From the NCBI GenBank assembly GCA_018363915.1, contig JAGZMY010000002.1:62001-126000 (forward strand): a stretch of DNA of 64,000 nt, read 5' to 3'. Positions 14,519 through 23,214 of the stretch are shown here, in pieces. Position 1 is the first letter of the stretch. Each line of letters begins with the position of its first letter. Origin of the DNA: Anaerococcus vaginalis. GTDB taxonomy: Bacteria > Bacillota > Clostridia > Tissierellales > Peptoniphilaceae. The notes under the pieces are model-generated. The model did no database searches. It saw nothing but the letters and a program-made list of their open reading frames with translations, and was not told where the DNA came from. Position numbers and translations under genes: made by a program.

Positions 14519-15727
14519 TTATAATATTACATATTTTTTTAACCTATCTAAGGCTTCTTTCACTTTTTCAAAAGGAAGTGCCAAATTCATTCTTATAGAA
14601 TATTTTCCATTAAAAGGTCTTCCATCTTGATAAGCTACTCCGACGTCCCAGCCTTTTTTCAATATTTCTCCAACATCAACATTCTTTTCTTTACAATATT
14701 CTTCGAAATCTAGAAAGAGCATATAAGTTCCCTCTGGCTTTGATAAACTTACTCCTTTAAAATTATCCTTTATAAAATCATAAGCATAATTTACATTTTT
14801 AGAAATAACTTCTTTTAATTCATCTGTCCACTCATTTCCTGTTTTACTGTAAGCACCTATTAGAGCGTGCATTGATAAAACGTTCATATCATTATAGTGT
14901 GGAAGAGATGATTCTTTTAAAATTCTATTTCTTAAATATTCATTGTAGATTATATGATAACTTCCAACAAGTCCTGCAAGGTTAAAAGTTTTACTTGGAG
15001 CATATAAGGCTACTGTATTTTCGTGAGCATAAGGACTTACTTGTTGGGTAGGAGTTTGTACGCTACCGTTTAGCAAAATATCTGACCAAATTTCATCAGA
15101 AACTATTTTTACATTGTGTTTTTCAAAAATATCTACAGCCTTTTTAAGCTCATCTTTAGTCCAAACTCTTCCAGTTGGATTGTGAGGGTTACACATAATT
15201 GTTGCAGAAATTTTCTCATCAACAATTTTTTTCTCCATATCTTCATAATCCATAACCCAATTTCCATTTTCATCTTTGATTAATTCGGAGTGAATAATAT
15301 TATAACCATTATTTACAAGGGACATGGTAAAACCAATATAAGTTGGTGAATGAACTAATACCTTATCCCCTTTTGAACAAAATACATTAAGAGCAGAAAT
15401 CACTCCACCAAGAACACCATTTTCGTAACCAATATGGCAAGGCTTAATATCATTTACATTTTTTCTATCTTTGTGCCAGTTAATTATAGCATTAAAATAT
15501 TCATCAGTCGGAGTAAAATATCCAAAAGCAGGATGTTTTACTCTTTGTATAATTGCATCTTGAATAGATGGAGCAGTAGCAAAATTCATATCAGCAACCC
15601 ACATAGGAATAGCATCAAAACCTTCTTTTGGTTTATCAGGACTCATTCCAGGAACAGTGCCCAGTCCATCAACTGCAATAGCATCTTTACCGTGTCTTTC
15701 AAGCATTTCGTCAAATTTAAACTTCAT
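14519..15727 (-). CDS. MalY/PatB-family PLP enzyme (cystathionine beta-lyase-like aminotransferase)
   Basis: A 402-residue fold-type I PLP enzyme. MWVADMNFATAPSI near residue 42 and NGVLGGVISALNVF near 105 are typical of the MalY/PatB group. CNPHNPTGRVW near 170, SDEIWSDI near 204, and the PLP lysine in APSKTFNLAG near 240 follow. Such enzymes cleave C-S bonds in cystathionine or cysteine; some act as aminotransferases. It is divergently transcribed from a MarR-type regulator with an inverted repeat in the shared gap, so it is probably controlled by it. The natural substrate is not clear from sequence. Confidence 0.85.
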   Translation of the reverse strand: MKFKFDEMLERHGKDAIAVDGLGTVPGMSPDKPKEGFDAIPMWVADMNFATAPSIQDAIIQRVKHPAFGYFTPTDEYFNAIINWHKDRKNVNDIKPCHIGYENGVLGGVISALNVFCSKGDKVLVHSPTYIGFTMSLVNNGYNIIHSELIKDENGNWVMDYEDMEKKIVDEKISATIMCNPHNPTGRVWTKDELKKAVDIFEKHNVKIVSDEIWSDILLNGSVQTPTQQVSPYAHENTVALYAPSKTFNLAGLVGSYHIIYNEYLRNRILKESSLPHYNDMNVLSMHALIGAYSKTGNEWTDELKEVISKNVNYAYDFIKDNFKGVSLSKPEGTYMLFLDFEEYCKEKNVDVGEILKKGWDVGVAYQDGRPFNGKYSIRMNLALPFEKVKEALDRLKKYVIL

Positions 15728-15749
15728 AATTTCCTCCTAATTAAAAGTA

Positions 15750-15760
15750 TTAATAGTTAA
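15750..15760. promoter_or_regulatory. Half-site matching the MarR operator candidate
   Basis: TTAATAGTTAA contains the same 9-nt half (TTAATAGTT) as the palindrome at 15865-15884. It lies 23 nt upstream of the MalY-like start codon. Being AT-rich, it could also be chance. Confidence 0.3.
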
Positions 15761-15864
15761 GCTCTTTAATTAAGTATATAGTAATAATTTATGCTTGTCA
15801 AATATATAATTACTTTGAATACAAATATTCATATAAAAATAATAAAGTCATTACTTATTTATAG

Positions 15865-15884
15865 TTAATAGTTTTAACTATTAA
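15865..15884. promoter_or_regulatory. Perfect palindrome, candidate MarR operator
   Basis: TTAATAGTT-TT-AACTATTAA has perfect 9-nt arms around a 2-nt centre and lies 48 nt upstream of the MarR gene start. This size and symmetry are typical of MarR-family operators. A half copy at 15750 sits near the divergent MalY-like gene. Confidence 0.5.
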
Positions 15885-15931
15885 GACTTGCCGTTTTGTT
15901 TTTATATAGTAAACTAATTATGAGGTGTTTT

Positions 15932-16471
15932 ATGAAAAAAGATATTTATAAAAATGAAATAATTAATAAATGGGCTTCTATGGATGATAATAATGAAGAT
16001 TCCAGTAAAAAATATAAAGAATTATCAAAAATTATAGATCCAATGTATAATTTTATTTTAGAATTCTCAAATTACTTTAATATAAGAAGAAGTTACACTG
16101 TAGGTCCTGAACTTACTATGATAGAAGTCCACATCTTGACGCAAATCTGTGATAATCCAGGTATTACAGTTACAGAACTTGCTAATAATTGGAAAAGAAC
16201 AACATCTGCAATATCACAAACCGTAAGAAAATTAATGAAGCAAGATTTAGTTTTTAGAGAAAATTCTAAAGAAAATGGTAAAATTTTTCATTTATATACT
16301 AGTGATTTTGGTAATAAGCTAGTTTCAAGTCATAAAAAATATGATAATATAAATATTTTAAAATCTAGAAAAAAGTTGCTAGAAAAATTCACAGTAGATG
16401 AACTTGTAGCTTTCGATGATATTTGTGAAGAATATACAAAATTACTGAGAGAAGAAATCAGCAAAAATTAA
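15932..16471 (+). CDS. MarR-family transcriptional regulator
   Basis: Start chosen at the ATG at 15932 (MKKDIYKNEI), after a GAGGTG site; the longer frame from 15896 lacks one. The 179-residue product has the winged helix of the MarR family: LTMIEVHILTQICDNPGITVTELA gives helix 2, NNWKRTTSAISQTVRKLMKQDLV the recognition helix, and ENSKENGKIFHLYTS the wing. It is flanked by a MalY-like enzyme (divergent) and by a transporter-amidohydrolase pair (convergent), any of which may be its targets. The small-molecule signal is unknown. Confidence 0.87.
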   Translation: MKKDIYKNEIINKWASMDDNNEDSSKKYKELSKIIDPMYNFILEFSNYFNIRRSYTVGPELTMIEVHILTQICDNPGITVTELANNWKRTTSAISQTVRKLMKQDLVFRENSKENGKIFHLYTSDFGNKLVSSHKKYDNINILKSRKKLLEKFTVDELVAFDDICEEYTKLLREEISKN

Positions 16472-16485
16472 ATATTCTTAAATTC

Positions 16486-16523
16486 AAAAATTCTGTTACC
16501 TTAATTAAAGTAACAGAATTTTT
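16486..16523. terminator. Bidirectional terminator between MarR and YfcC-like genes
   Basis: Perfect 14-nt arms AAAAATTCTGTTAC (16486-16499) and GTAACAGAATTTTT (16510-16523). A/T runs at both ends allow use on both strands, as expected between convergent genes. Confidence 0.8.
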
Positions 16524-16549
16524 TATTGATTATATTATAAGCAATCTTA

Positions 16550-17953
16550 TTATAATCCAGTCCATCCAATAGAATTAAGTACATAAATTGTTACAAATGA
16601 CATTAATGTAAATACTATCATTGGCTTAATAACCCATTTTACCCACTTATTATATGGAACATTTGCAATTGCTAGGGCTCCCATAGTCCATCCTAGCGCT
16701 GGTGATATCATGTTTGTAAACGAATCTCCTAATAAGAACGCTTCACATACAATTTGCAAATCTATACCCAAAGTATTTCCGAGAGGAACAAGTATTGGAA
16801 CTAGTGCAGCTGCTTTCGCCATTACACTAGGTATAAGTGGATTTATTATAGCAATTACCAACACAATTCCAACCGCTGATAATGATTTATTAAGACCTAA
16901 TAGAGGTCTTGTTATTGTATAAATTATAGTGTCAATTATATGTCCATCTTGCATTACAGCTTGCATTGTTGTTGCAAGTCCAATTATAAAAACTACAAAC
17001 GCCATATCAGCAAGCCCTTTTCCAAATGCATTAGCAAGATCATCAGGTTCTAGACCTCCAACTAACCCAATAATTATAGATGTTATAATAAAGTATCCTG
17101 TCATAAATTCCATAGCTTTTTGTCCAACTACAAAGAAATAAACTACTAAAAGTATATATTGAATAACCATCAAAGCGAATACTAAAATAGCTCTTGTTGG
17201 TATAGGCATATTTTTATCAACTTCTTCTACAAATAATTCTTTTTGCCAGGAATCATCTGGCATCAGAGAATTTGAAGGATCTTTTTCTACTTTTTTTATA
17301 TATCTTAATGAAAATAATAAACCTACTATACCAAATATATTTAATATAATAAATCTTGCACCTATTCCTGACAAAGGAGGAATTCCAAACATAGCTTGAG
17401 GCGAAATGGCTCTTATTGTTAGTCCTAAACCAAACCCTATCATTGAAGGAAAAAATGATACAGCAAGAGCTGATAGAGGATCAAGTTTTAATCTCTTAGC
17501 AAATAACACCCCTATAGGAACAACTGCAATCAAAGCATCCGTGCTTGCAAAAGCTGCAAGATATAATATTAAGAAGAATAGAACAGGCACCAAAATTTTT
17601 GTAGAAGATTTTTTAAGCTTTACAGTAGCATATTCTAAAATTTTATCAATGGATCCTGTCTCCATAATTACATTCATATTGGCTCCAGATACCATAACTA
17701 CCCAAACCGTAACTCCAGCTTTTACAAGTCCATCTAAAATCATAAAAATTAGATTTAAGGGACTTATTGGTGTTTGTTCTGGTAAGTATTTAAACATGTC
17801 AGCGCTTACATTTCCTGCTGAATCTTTTCCAAATTGTCCAGCAGGTATTACATAAGTTAATAAGCTCATTATAAAAAGTAATCCTAACATTATGTATAAT
17901 AAATGTGGAATTTTAAATGATTTCTTCTTTTTTAAATTTTTTTCAGCCATCAT
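16550..17953 (-). CDS. YfcC/DcuC-family transporter
   Basis: A 467-residue membrane protein with about 11-12 hydrophobic segments. The N-terminal pattern KIPHLLYIMLGLLFIMSLLTYVIPAGQF is characteristic of the YfcC group in the ion transporter superfamily. The middle has ASTDALIAVVPIGVLFAKRL and IGFGLGLTIRAISPQAM, and the C-terminal half LGDSFTNMISPALGW, features shared with C4-dicarboxylate and amino acid carriers. Its ATG overlaps the 3' end of the upstream M20D amidohydrolase by 11 nt, so the two are translationally coupled. It probably imports the amidohydrolase substrate or exports a product. The substrate is not known. Confidence 0.8.
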   Translation of the reverse strand: MMAEKNLKKKKSFKIPHLLYIMLGLLFIMSLLTYVIPAGQFGKDSAGNVSADMFKYLPEQTPISPLNLIFMILDGLVKAGVTVWVVMVSGANMNVIMETGSIDKILEYATVKLKKSSTKILVPVLFFLILYLAAFASTDALIAVVPIGVLFAKRLKLDPLSALAVSFFPSMIGFGLGLTIRAISPQAMFGIPPLSGIGARFIILNIFGIVGLLFSLRYIKKVEKDPSNSLMPDDSWQKELFVEEVDKNMPIPTRAILVFALMVIQYILLVVYFFVVGQKAMEFMTGYFIITSIIIGLVGGLEPDDLANAFGKGLADMAFVVFIIGLATTMQAVMQDGHIIDTIIYTITRPLLGLNKSLSAVGIVLVIAIINPLIPSVMAKAAALVPILVPLGNTLGIDLQIVCEAFLLGDSFTNMISPALGWTMGALAIANVPYNKWVKWVIKPMIVFTLMSFVTIYVLNSIGWTGL

Positions 17954-19154
17954 TCTCTCCTTTTAAATAATTAACAGCAAATTTTGATGTTGCTATGAAA
18001 CCATAAATAAGTGATTTATCATCAATATCAAAATATTCATTATGATGCTCTGCTCCACTTCCCAAATCTTTATTTCTAGTACCAATAAAGGAAAATAAAG
18101 AAGGAGCTAGCTCTGAATACCTAGAAAATGATTCTGAGGCAAACCATTTTTTATCTTTAACAATAGAATTTGGTAAAATTTCTTTGATAGCTTGTTGTCC
18201 ATTTTTTGCAAGTTCATTATCATTATTTACTGGATAAGCAGCTATCCTATGAAGTTTATCAAATTCAACTCTACAATTATGTGCCTTTGCAGTAAGGTTA
18301 CATATATTTTCTACTACTTCCATAGATTTCTTGCCTTCGTTCATATCAAAAAACCTTAAAGTTCCTGTAATTTTAACCTTATCCGGAATTACATTAGGAG
18401 CTAAATATGAACCACCATTTATAGATCCTACACCAAGAGTAACCGTTTTTGTAACATCTAGCTGATTTGACCAAGCCGTTGTTAGCCCATTCAAAATATT
18501 ACTAGCTGCAAATATCGGGTTAATAGAGAGATCTGGCCTGGATCCATGTCCACCTTTTCCAATTATATTAATTGAAAGAACAGCACATCCAGCCATTACA
18601 GGACCTTGATCCATTGAAATCTGCCCTGTATCCATAAAAGAAGTCAAATGATTTCCATAAAAAGCATCTATATCTATTTTTTCTAACGATTTCAACATAG
18701 ATTCAATTCCTGTTCCTTGTTCTTCTCCTTCTTCAAAAATAAATATCACTTTACCATTTATTTTATCTTTATTTTTCACTAAAAACTTTGCAGTAGCAAG
18801 AAGTATAGCCATATGCCCATCATGACCACAGGCATGCATTATTCCTTTATTATTTGAATAAATCAATCTTTTTTTTGATAAATTTCTTTCGTTTTCCTGA
18901 ATAGGTAAAGCATCAATGTCAGATCTTAAACCTAAGACTTTTCCTTTTCTTCCAGAATCCAAAACGGCATAAAATCCAGTACCATCTACTTCGTGTATCT
19001 TTAAATCAAGTTTTGAAATCTCTCTTTTTAAAAAATTAGATGTATTTGTTTCTTTTCCTGATAACTCAGGATTCTTGTGTAAATAATTCCTAGTTTTAAT
19101 TAAATAATCTTCGTAATCTTTAGATGATTTTAGAATCAAATCGTTAATTAACAT
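17943..19154 (-). CDS. M20D-family amidohydrolase (N-acyl amino acid / aminoacyl amide hydrolase)
   Basis: Start chosen at the ATG at 19154 (MLINDLILKSS), with a GGAGG site; the frame extends to 19226 without one. The 403-residue metal-dependent hydrolase shows NYLHKNPELSGKE, GLRSDIDALPI, MHACGHDGHMAILLATAKFL (metal ligands C/H), EEGEEQGTG and GKGGHGSRPDLSINP (dimerisation domain). M20D enzymes release amino acids from N-acyl or indole-acetyl conjugates, or cut small dipeptides. The start of the following YfcC-like transporter overlaps its stop. With the MalY-like enzyme and MarR regulator nearby, use of an imported amino acid conjugate is plausible (inference). Confidence 0.85.
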   Translation of the reverse strand: MLINDLILKSSKDYEDYLIKTRNYLHKNPELSGKETNTSNFLKREISKLDLKIHEVDGTGFYAVLDSGRKGKVLGLRSDIDALPIQENERNLSKKRLIYSNNKGIMHACGHDGHMAILLATAKFLVKNKDKINGKVIFIFEEGEEQGTGIESMLKSLEKIDIDAFYGNHLTSFMDTGQISMDQGPVMAGCAVLSINIIGKGGHGSRPDLSINPIFAASNILNGLTTAWSNQLDVTKTVTLGVGSINGGSYLAPNVIPDKVKITGTLRFFDMNEGKKSMEVVENICNLTAKAHNCRVEFDKLHRIAAYPVNNDNELAKNGQQAIKEILPNSIVKDKKWFASESFSRYSELAPSLFSFIGTRNKDLGSGAEHHNEYFDIDDKSLIYGFIATSKFAVNYLKGENDG

Positions 19155-19313
19155 ACTACCTCCACATATTTTATTAAGATGCTTAACTATATAAGCCATT
19201 ATAATATAAAAGTCTAAATGATGCAAGCGTTTTTTTATTCTTTTGAATTTTTATCTACTTATAAATATAGTATCGAATAGATATCTATGATATTATTTAA
19301 GTAGGAGGATTTT

Positions 19314-19718
19314 ATGATAAAAAAATTGATTAAAATTTTTAAACCTAATCTTTTTAGGGTTTTAATTTTATTGGTTTTGTTTCTAGCTATGGGAGGAAGT
19401 TTTTTGGCTACAAATATGAGTGGAGGACTTCTTTTGATTGGAGACTTGGTTTTTATTTTTATAACCCTACTTTTTTCTGATCATTTTGATTTGTATAAGT
19501 CCAAAAAATACAAAAACCAATTTTTGATAGCAGTGGTTTTTACAATTATTTTAATATTAATTTTATCTATGGTCTTGGTTTCTTTGGATATGGATGTAAA
19601 TGATTTTAAAGGATTTAAATCTATTTCTTTTAACTTATATATGCTAACTGGTGCTTATATTTTATCTTTACTTTACAAGGAAGTTAGATTTTTTTTGGAT
19701 AAAAAAGGAAAAAAATAG
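19314..19718 (+). CDS. Small hypothetical membrane protein
   Basis: A 134-residue protein with an AGGAGG site at its ATG. It has a short basic N-terminus (MIKKLIKIFK), four hydrophobic segments (about 14-34, 38-55, 69-91, 104-121), and a lysine-rich C-terminus (FFLDKKGKK), so both ends are probably cytoplasmic. I do not recognise the family. It is divergent from the M20D amidohydrolase and convergent with the AroM-type gene, and seems to be a single-gene unit. Confidence 0.65.
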   Translation: MIKKLIKIFKPNLFRVLILLVLFLAMGGSFLATNMSGGLLLIGDLVFIFITLLFSDHFDLYKSKKYKNQFLIAVVFTIILILILSMVLVSLDMDVNDFKGFKSISFNLYMLTGAYILSLLYKEVRFFLDKKGKK

Positions 19719-19807
19719 GAGCTATCCTCTCTAAAATAAAATAATTATTCTTCATCTAATAAACTGCCAGAGATATATAATTTTAAAAAATCTTAGGGAT
19801 ACAAAAT

Positions 19808-19841
19808 AAAAAGCTATGAGTTTGAATACCCATAGCTTTTT
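19808..19841. terminator. Bidirectional terminator between the small membrane protein and aroM-like genes
   Basis: Arms AAAAAGCTATG (19808-19818) and CATAGCTTTTT (19831-19841) form an 11-bp stem with an internal GT/AC extension; A- and T-runs are present on each side. It ends both converging transcripts. Confidence 0.8.
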
Positions 19842-19895
19842 ATTTTTCTTAGAATTTTTAATTTTTTAAAATATAATTAAATAAGCTTTTCCTTT

Positions 19896-20564
19896 TTAAT
19901 CAAGCTCGCTTATAATTTTACCTAATAGATTGTTACTTAGGATTACACTTTTTCCAGTTTTTTCTTTTATATAGTTTTTCATTTTTGTCCTATAACCCAT
20001 ACAATCAAGAAGAATTAAATCAGGATCTTTTTCTTTTATATATAAAATAGCTTGGTCAAATTCTTTCATATCTTTTTTATAAGGTAATGCGTAATAATAA
20101 TCTACATTTTCAACTTGTTTTGACCAAAAGAGTTTTGATTGATCTATCTGATCTTTGCTTGGATTTATTACCATTAAGTGGTTTTTTCCAAGTATTAGCT
20201 TGATTACTGCTTTTAATATATTTTGAGGATATATAATTTCATGTTTGCTGTTAAATTTATGGTTAAAGTGTCCTGTACATAAAATTAGGATGTAGGAAAC
20301 TTTCTTATCATATTCATCTATTATTTTTTGTATTCTTCCAATAATTTTTTCTTCAGAAAATTCTACATGGTCTCCATTTGTAAGCTTTGATACTAAAAGA
20401 TAATCGTCTTTTTTACCTTTTAAATTTTCTTCTATATATTCTTTTGTTAGGCCGTCCAAGGCTCCTTTTTGTATGACTTCAAAGTTTTTTAAATAAGGGT
20501 ACATCTCTTCCATAATATCATCTCTAGGAGCTTGACCTACAGTTATTACCAATAATTTTTTCAT
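19896..20564 (-). CDS. AroM-family protein
   Basis: A 222-residue protein whose N-terminus LLVITVGQAPRDDIMEE and following GALDGLT match the AroM family. A second block, LILCTGHF near 97, and LLDCMGY near 190 recall the cysteine-containing sites of Asp/Glu racemase-like folds, to which AroM proteins are distantly similar. No biochemical function is established; the E. coli gene is only named for its place next to aroL. It is the last gene of a five-gene operon with DUF1177, a racemase, DUF917 and an OPT transporter, so it probably acts on the same imported compound. Confidence 0.8.
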   Translation of the reverse strand: MKKLLVITVGQAPRDDIMEEMYPYLKNFEVIQKGALDGLTKEYIEENLKGKKDDYLLVSKLTNGDHVEFSEEKIIGRIQKIIDEYDKKVSYILILCTGHFNHKFNSKHEIIYPQNILKAVIKLILGKNHLMVINPSKDQIDQSKLFWSKQVENVDYYYALPYKKDMKEFDQAILYIKEKDPDLILLDCMGYRTKMKNYIKEKTGKSVILSNNLLGKIISELD

Positions 20565-20565
20565 T

Positions 20566-21498
20566 TTATTTTCCTAAAGTTTGGAATTTTTCCATGCTGC
20601 CATATTTTTCTATAATTTTTTTGTATTCTTCTTTATCATAGAAATCTAGACTTCCTTTTGTATACATTTTAGAAACTTCAAGGACAAATCTTGCACATTC
20701 TTCTATACTTACAGGACTTGTTGCTCCTGTTGCACAACCTGCGACAGATGTTTCAGTTGTAATTGCAACTCCTACTACAGGTGCATCTGTTGCTGTTGCT
20801 GGTTGGAGGATACTATTTATGTGGTAAAGGTCATTTCCATAAGGTGTTATATCTTGAATAGTAAGTGGAAATACATGAGGATTTTTTCCAGTTGTAGTCG
20901 CCATTACATCAAGAATATCTTCACTTACTCTAAGGATATATCCTTCTTTTACTGTTGGAGAAATAGAAAAACCCTTGTGATTTATAACCCTATTACCCTT
21001 GGTTGTATCAACAGATAATATTGCGTCAAAATCTCCCCTACATTCTTCATCATTTACAGTTTTCATATCAACTGGTGAACCCATGAATGGAACGGGATCG
21101 TGTGGTTGGGTTGGTGCATCTGGGCAAATGTGAGTTGAAACTATTACATCGCCTTCAAGGTCATCTCCCTTATTTTTCATATCAAGTAATTTTGCTGCAA
21201 CTGATAGGGCAACAAGAGCACCGTCTCCGTCTGACACAAAACCATTTTGTTCAGGTCTTGCACCAATTCCACCTAGTCTTCCCAAAACTCCAAGAGTTGG
21301 CTTATCTCCACCTTGGGATCTTCCATTTTTTCCTGGAATTAAAATTCTTACAAAATCAGTCGAACCCTTATCACCTTCTAAGGTTTTTACTTCTATTTGA
21401 GCATCTTTTATAGAAAGCAAATAATCTTTTACTTTTTGTCCGTCAACATTAGAATCATCTAAAAGTTCATAAATATTTATAACTTCTTTTAATAGCAT
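20566..21498 (-). CDS. DUF1177-family protein
   Basis: A 310-residue soluble protein assigned to DUF1177 by its glycine-rich block LGVLGRLGGIGARPEQNGFVSDGDGA (in part, near 80-105). Other blocks are STHICPDAPTQPHDPVPFMG near 140, SVDTTKGN, and a threonine-rich GVAITTETSVAGCATGATSPV near 250. Histidines, aspartates and cysteines in these blocks could form a metal or catalytic site, but none is proven. It lies 1 nt from the aroM-like gene and 9 nt from the racemase gene, indicating one operon. Function unknown. Confidence 0.78.
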   Translation of the reverse strand: MLLKEVINIYELLDDSNVDGQKVKDYLLSIKDAQIEVKTLEGDKGSTDFVRILIPGKNGRSQGGDKPTLGVLGRLGGIGARPEQNGFVSDGDGALVALSVAAKLLDMKNKGDDLEGDVIVSTHICPDAPTQPHDPVPFMGSPVDMKTVNDEECRGDFDAILSVDTTKGNRVINHKGFSISPTVKEGYILRVSEDILDVMATTTGKNPHVFPLTIQDITPYGNDLYHINSILQPATATDAPVVGVAITTETSVAGCATGATSPVSIEECARFVLEVSKMYTKGSLDFYDKEEYKKIIEKYGSMEKFQTLGK

Positions 21499-21507
21499 TT
21501 TTTTCTC

Positions 21508-22167
21508 CTATTTTTTATAAAAATTCCTTTTAATTAAGCTTGCATAAGTAAAAACAGCTTCTGCATAGACACAATCAACTACTGGTAAAGGCAAATCTCT
21601 TTCAATAAGAGGTGCAAATTTATTGGTAGAAAGTCCTGTACAGGCAAATGTTAAAACTTCAGCTCCTAAGTCTTTCAATTTTTTGCAATGATTTAGAACT
21701 TTTTCGTAGCTATCTTCTTTTGCTAAATCATTAGTTGAAGAGATTCCTTGAATAAGGGTATCTCCAACCATTTTTCCTTGCAAAATTTTTGCATAAGATT
21801 TTGGTACTTTTTCAGTAATTCCTACTATACCAAATTTTTCTCCATAAATTTGACTTAGAAGAGCAGCACTTTCTCCTGCTCCAATAATAGGAATATCCAT
21901 AACTTCTCTAAGTTCTTTTAAAGCCGGATCTCCAGCACAAGAAATAATTATGGCATCTTTTTTTGAAAAATATTTTTGTGCAAGATTTACTATTTTAGGA
22001 ACAGCTATAAGTTCTGTTTCTTCATCATGAATTCCTTCATACTGGTCTTCTATACATCTTGATTCGACTTTTATATCTCTAAAAACATTTTCTATTATTC
22101 TTCCATGCTCATTTAACAAGTCCTCAACATTTGTTGTAAGAACTCTTATCAAACCAACCTTATACAT
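21508..22167 (-). CDS. Asp/Glu/hydantoin racemase family protein
   Basis: A 219-residue racemase-fold protein. The two catalytic cysteines expected in the family are present in IISCAGDPALKE (about residue 77) and FACTGLSTNK (about 179), with GAGESAALLSQ between them. Members interconvert D and L forms of aspartate, glutamate or 5-substituted hydantoins through two thiols. It is placed between DUF1177 and DUF917 in one operon downstream of an OPT-type transporter. The neighbours suggest an amino acid-derived cyclic compound as substrate, but this is inference. Confidence 0.82.
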   Translation of the reverse strand: MYKVGLIRVLTTNVEDLLNEHGRIIENVFRDIKVESRCIEDQYEGIHDEETELIAVPKIVNLAQKYFSKKDAIIISCAGDPALKELREVMDIPIIGAGESAALLSQIYGEKFGIVGITEKVPKSYAKILQGKMVGDTLIQGISSTNDLAKEDSYEKVLNHCKKLKDLGAEVLTFACTGLSTNKFAPLIERDLPLPVVDCVYAEAVFTYASLIKRNFYKK

Positions 22168-22177
22168 AAAAACTCCT

Positions 22178-23206
22178 TTACTTTATTACACTATCTATTT
22201 GGTCAAGCAAATCTTTTTCAAACATTGGGCTTCCCAAAAGAAGCTTTTCTTTTTTAACTCCTATTACAATAACTTCAATATTTTCTTTTATCTCTGCACT
22301 TGTTATTGGCATGGAGGTATTTTTATCAAAGGTCATTATAAGGTCTGGGAATTTATAAATTTCTTTCCCATCTTTTTCAAGAGTCATATACTCATTCCAA
22401 AAAGTAAGGTTTAAATCATTTATTTTGAATTTTCCTACATCAAAACCGCCTTCCATAGTTAAAGAGAAATCTTCAACTTTTCCTTCTCCTATAATTTCTC
22501 CACCTAAAAATTCACAAGCTTCTCTTACAGGTTCTTTTGATTGATTAAAAGTTTTACCTAAATCCATAGCAAATTCCAAAGCTTTTTTTGCTCCATTTTC
22601 TTTTAGATAAGAAGCTTTTACAGGATTTCTCAAAACTGCTACAAGACCACCCGCAATAACAGCAGCTTCTCTTATAGTTTTTGACGAATTGTTAATACTT
22701 GATTCAACTATCCCTCTTACATTTTTTCCAAGTTCTGGATTTCCACCTGCATACACTTGAATAGACTTATAATCTTTTATTTTGTGAAGATTTAAACTTC
22801 CCATAACCCCTGTAGGATGGGCCCTTCCATTTGCTATTGTTGAAATAAGCGGAATATTTGTAAGACTACTGAGAATAAATCCATTAAAGCTTGATCCCCC
22901 ACCATTTTCGTTAGTGAAAATAGCCTTTATTTCATCCTTGCTATATTTATTAAATTCTTCAATCAAATAAGCATAGTCTTTCTCATCAACATAAGATTCT
23001 TTAGATGATGGTGCTCCTACCATTGATGCACAAATAACTAAATCATCATCAGCAAGTTCTTCTATATCAATAAGTTTTATAGGATTTTTGGAAAGAGCGG
23101 AAAGCCCATCTTTTAGACCCATATGTCTTGAGCCTCCACCGCCACCTCCAAGGATTGTTCCTCCTATAGCTAAATTTTTTACGTCATTCTCATTTATAAT
23201 TCTCAT
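22178..23206 (-). CDS. DUF917-family protein
   Basis: A 342-residue protein with the DUF917 N-terminus: AIGGTILGGGGGGSRHMG, a glycine-rich loop at about 13-30, followed by ICASMVGAPSSKESY near 59. NGRAHPTGVMGS near 140 and a C-terminal VIVIGVKKEKLLLGSPMFEK also fit. DUF917 proteins are commonly encoded beside hydantoinase/oxoprolinase-type enzymes, and one branch has been linked to thiohydantoin metabolism. Here no hydantoinase gene is adjacent, but a racemase of the hydantoin family is. The gene is 10 nt from its neighbours on each side, so it is within the operon. Confidence 0.82.
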   Translation of the reverse strand: MRIINENDVKNLAIGGTILGGGGGGSRHMGLKDGLSALSKNPIKLIDIEELADDDLVICASMVGAPSSKESYVDEKDYAYLIEEFNKYSKDEIKAIFTNENGGGSSFNGFILSSLTNIPLISTIANGRAHPTGVMGSLNLHKIKDYKSIQVYAGGNPELGKNVRGIVESSINNSSKTIREAAVIAGGLVAVLRNPVKASYLKENGAKKALEFAMDLGKTFNQSKEPVREACEFLGGEIIGEGKVEDFSLTMEGGFDVGKFKINDLNLTFWNEYMTLEKDGKEIYKFPDLIMTFDKNTSMPITSAEIKENIEVIVIGVKKEKLLLGSPMFEKDLLDQIDSVIK

Positions 23207-23214
23207 AATATCAC

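Noticed and set aside
17406..17855. 149-codon frame opposite the YfcC-like gene
   Set aside because: Shadow frame produced by the membrane-protein codon pattern.
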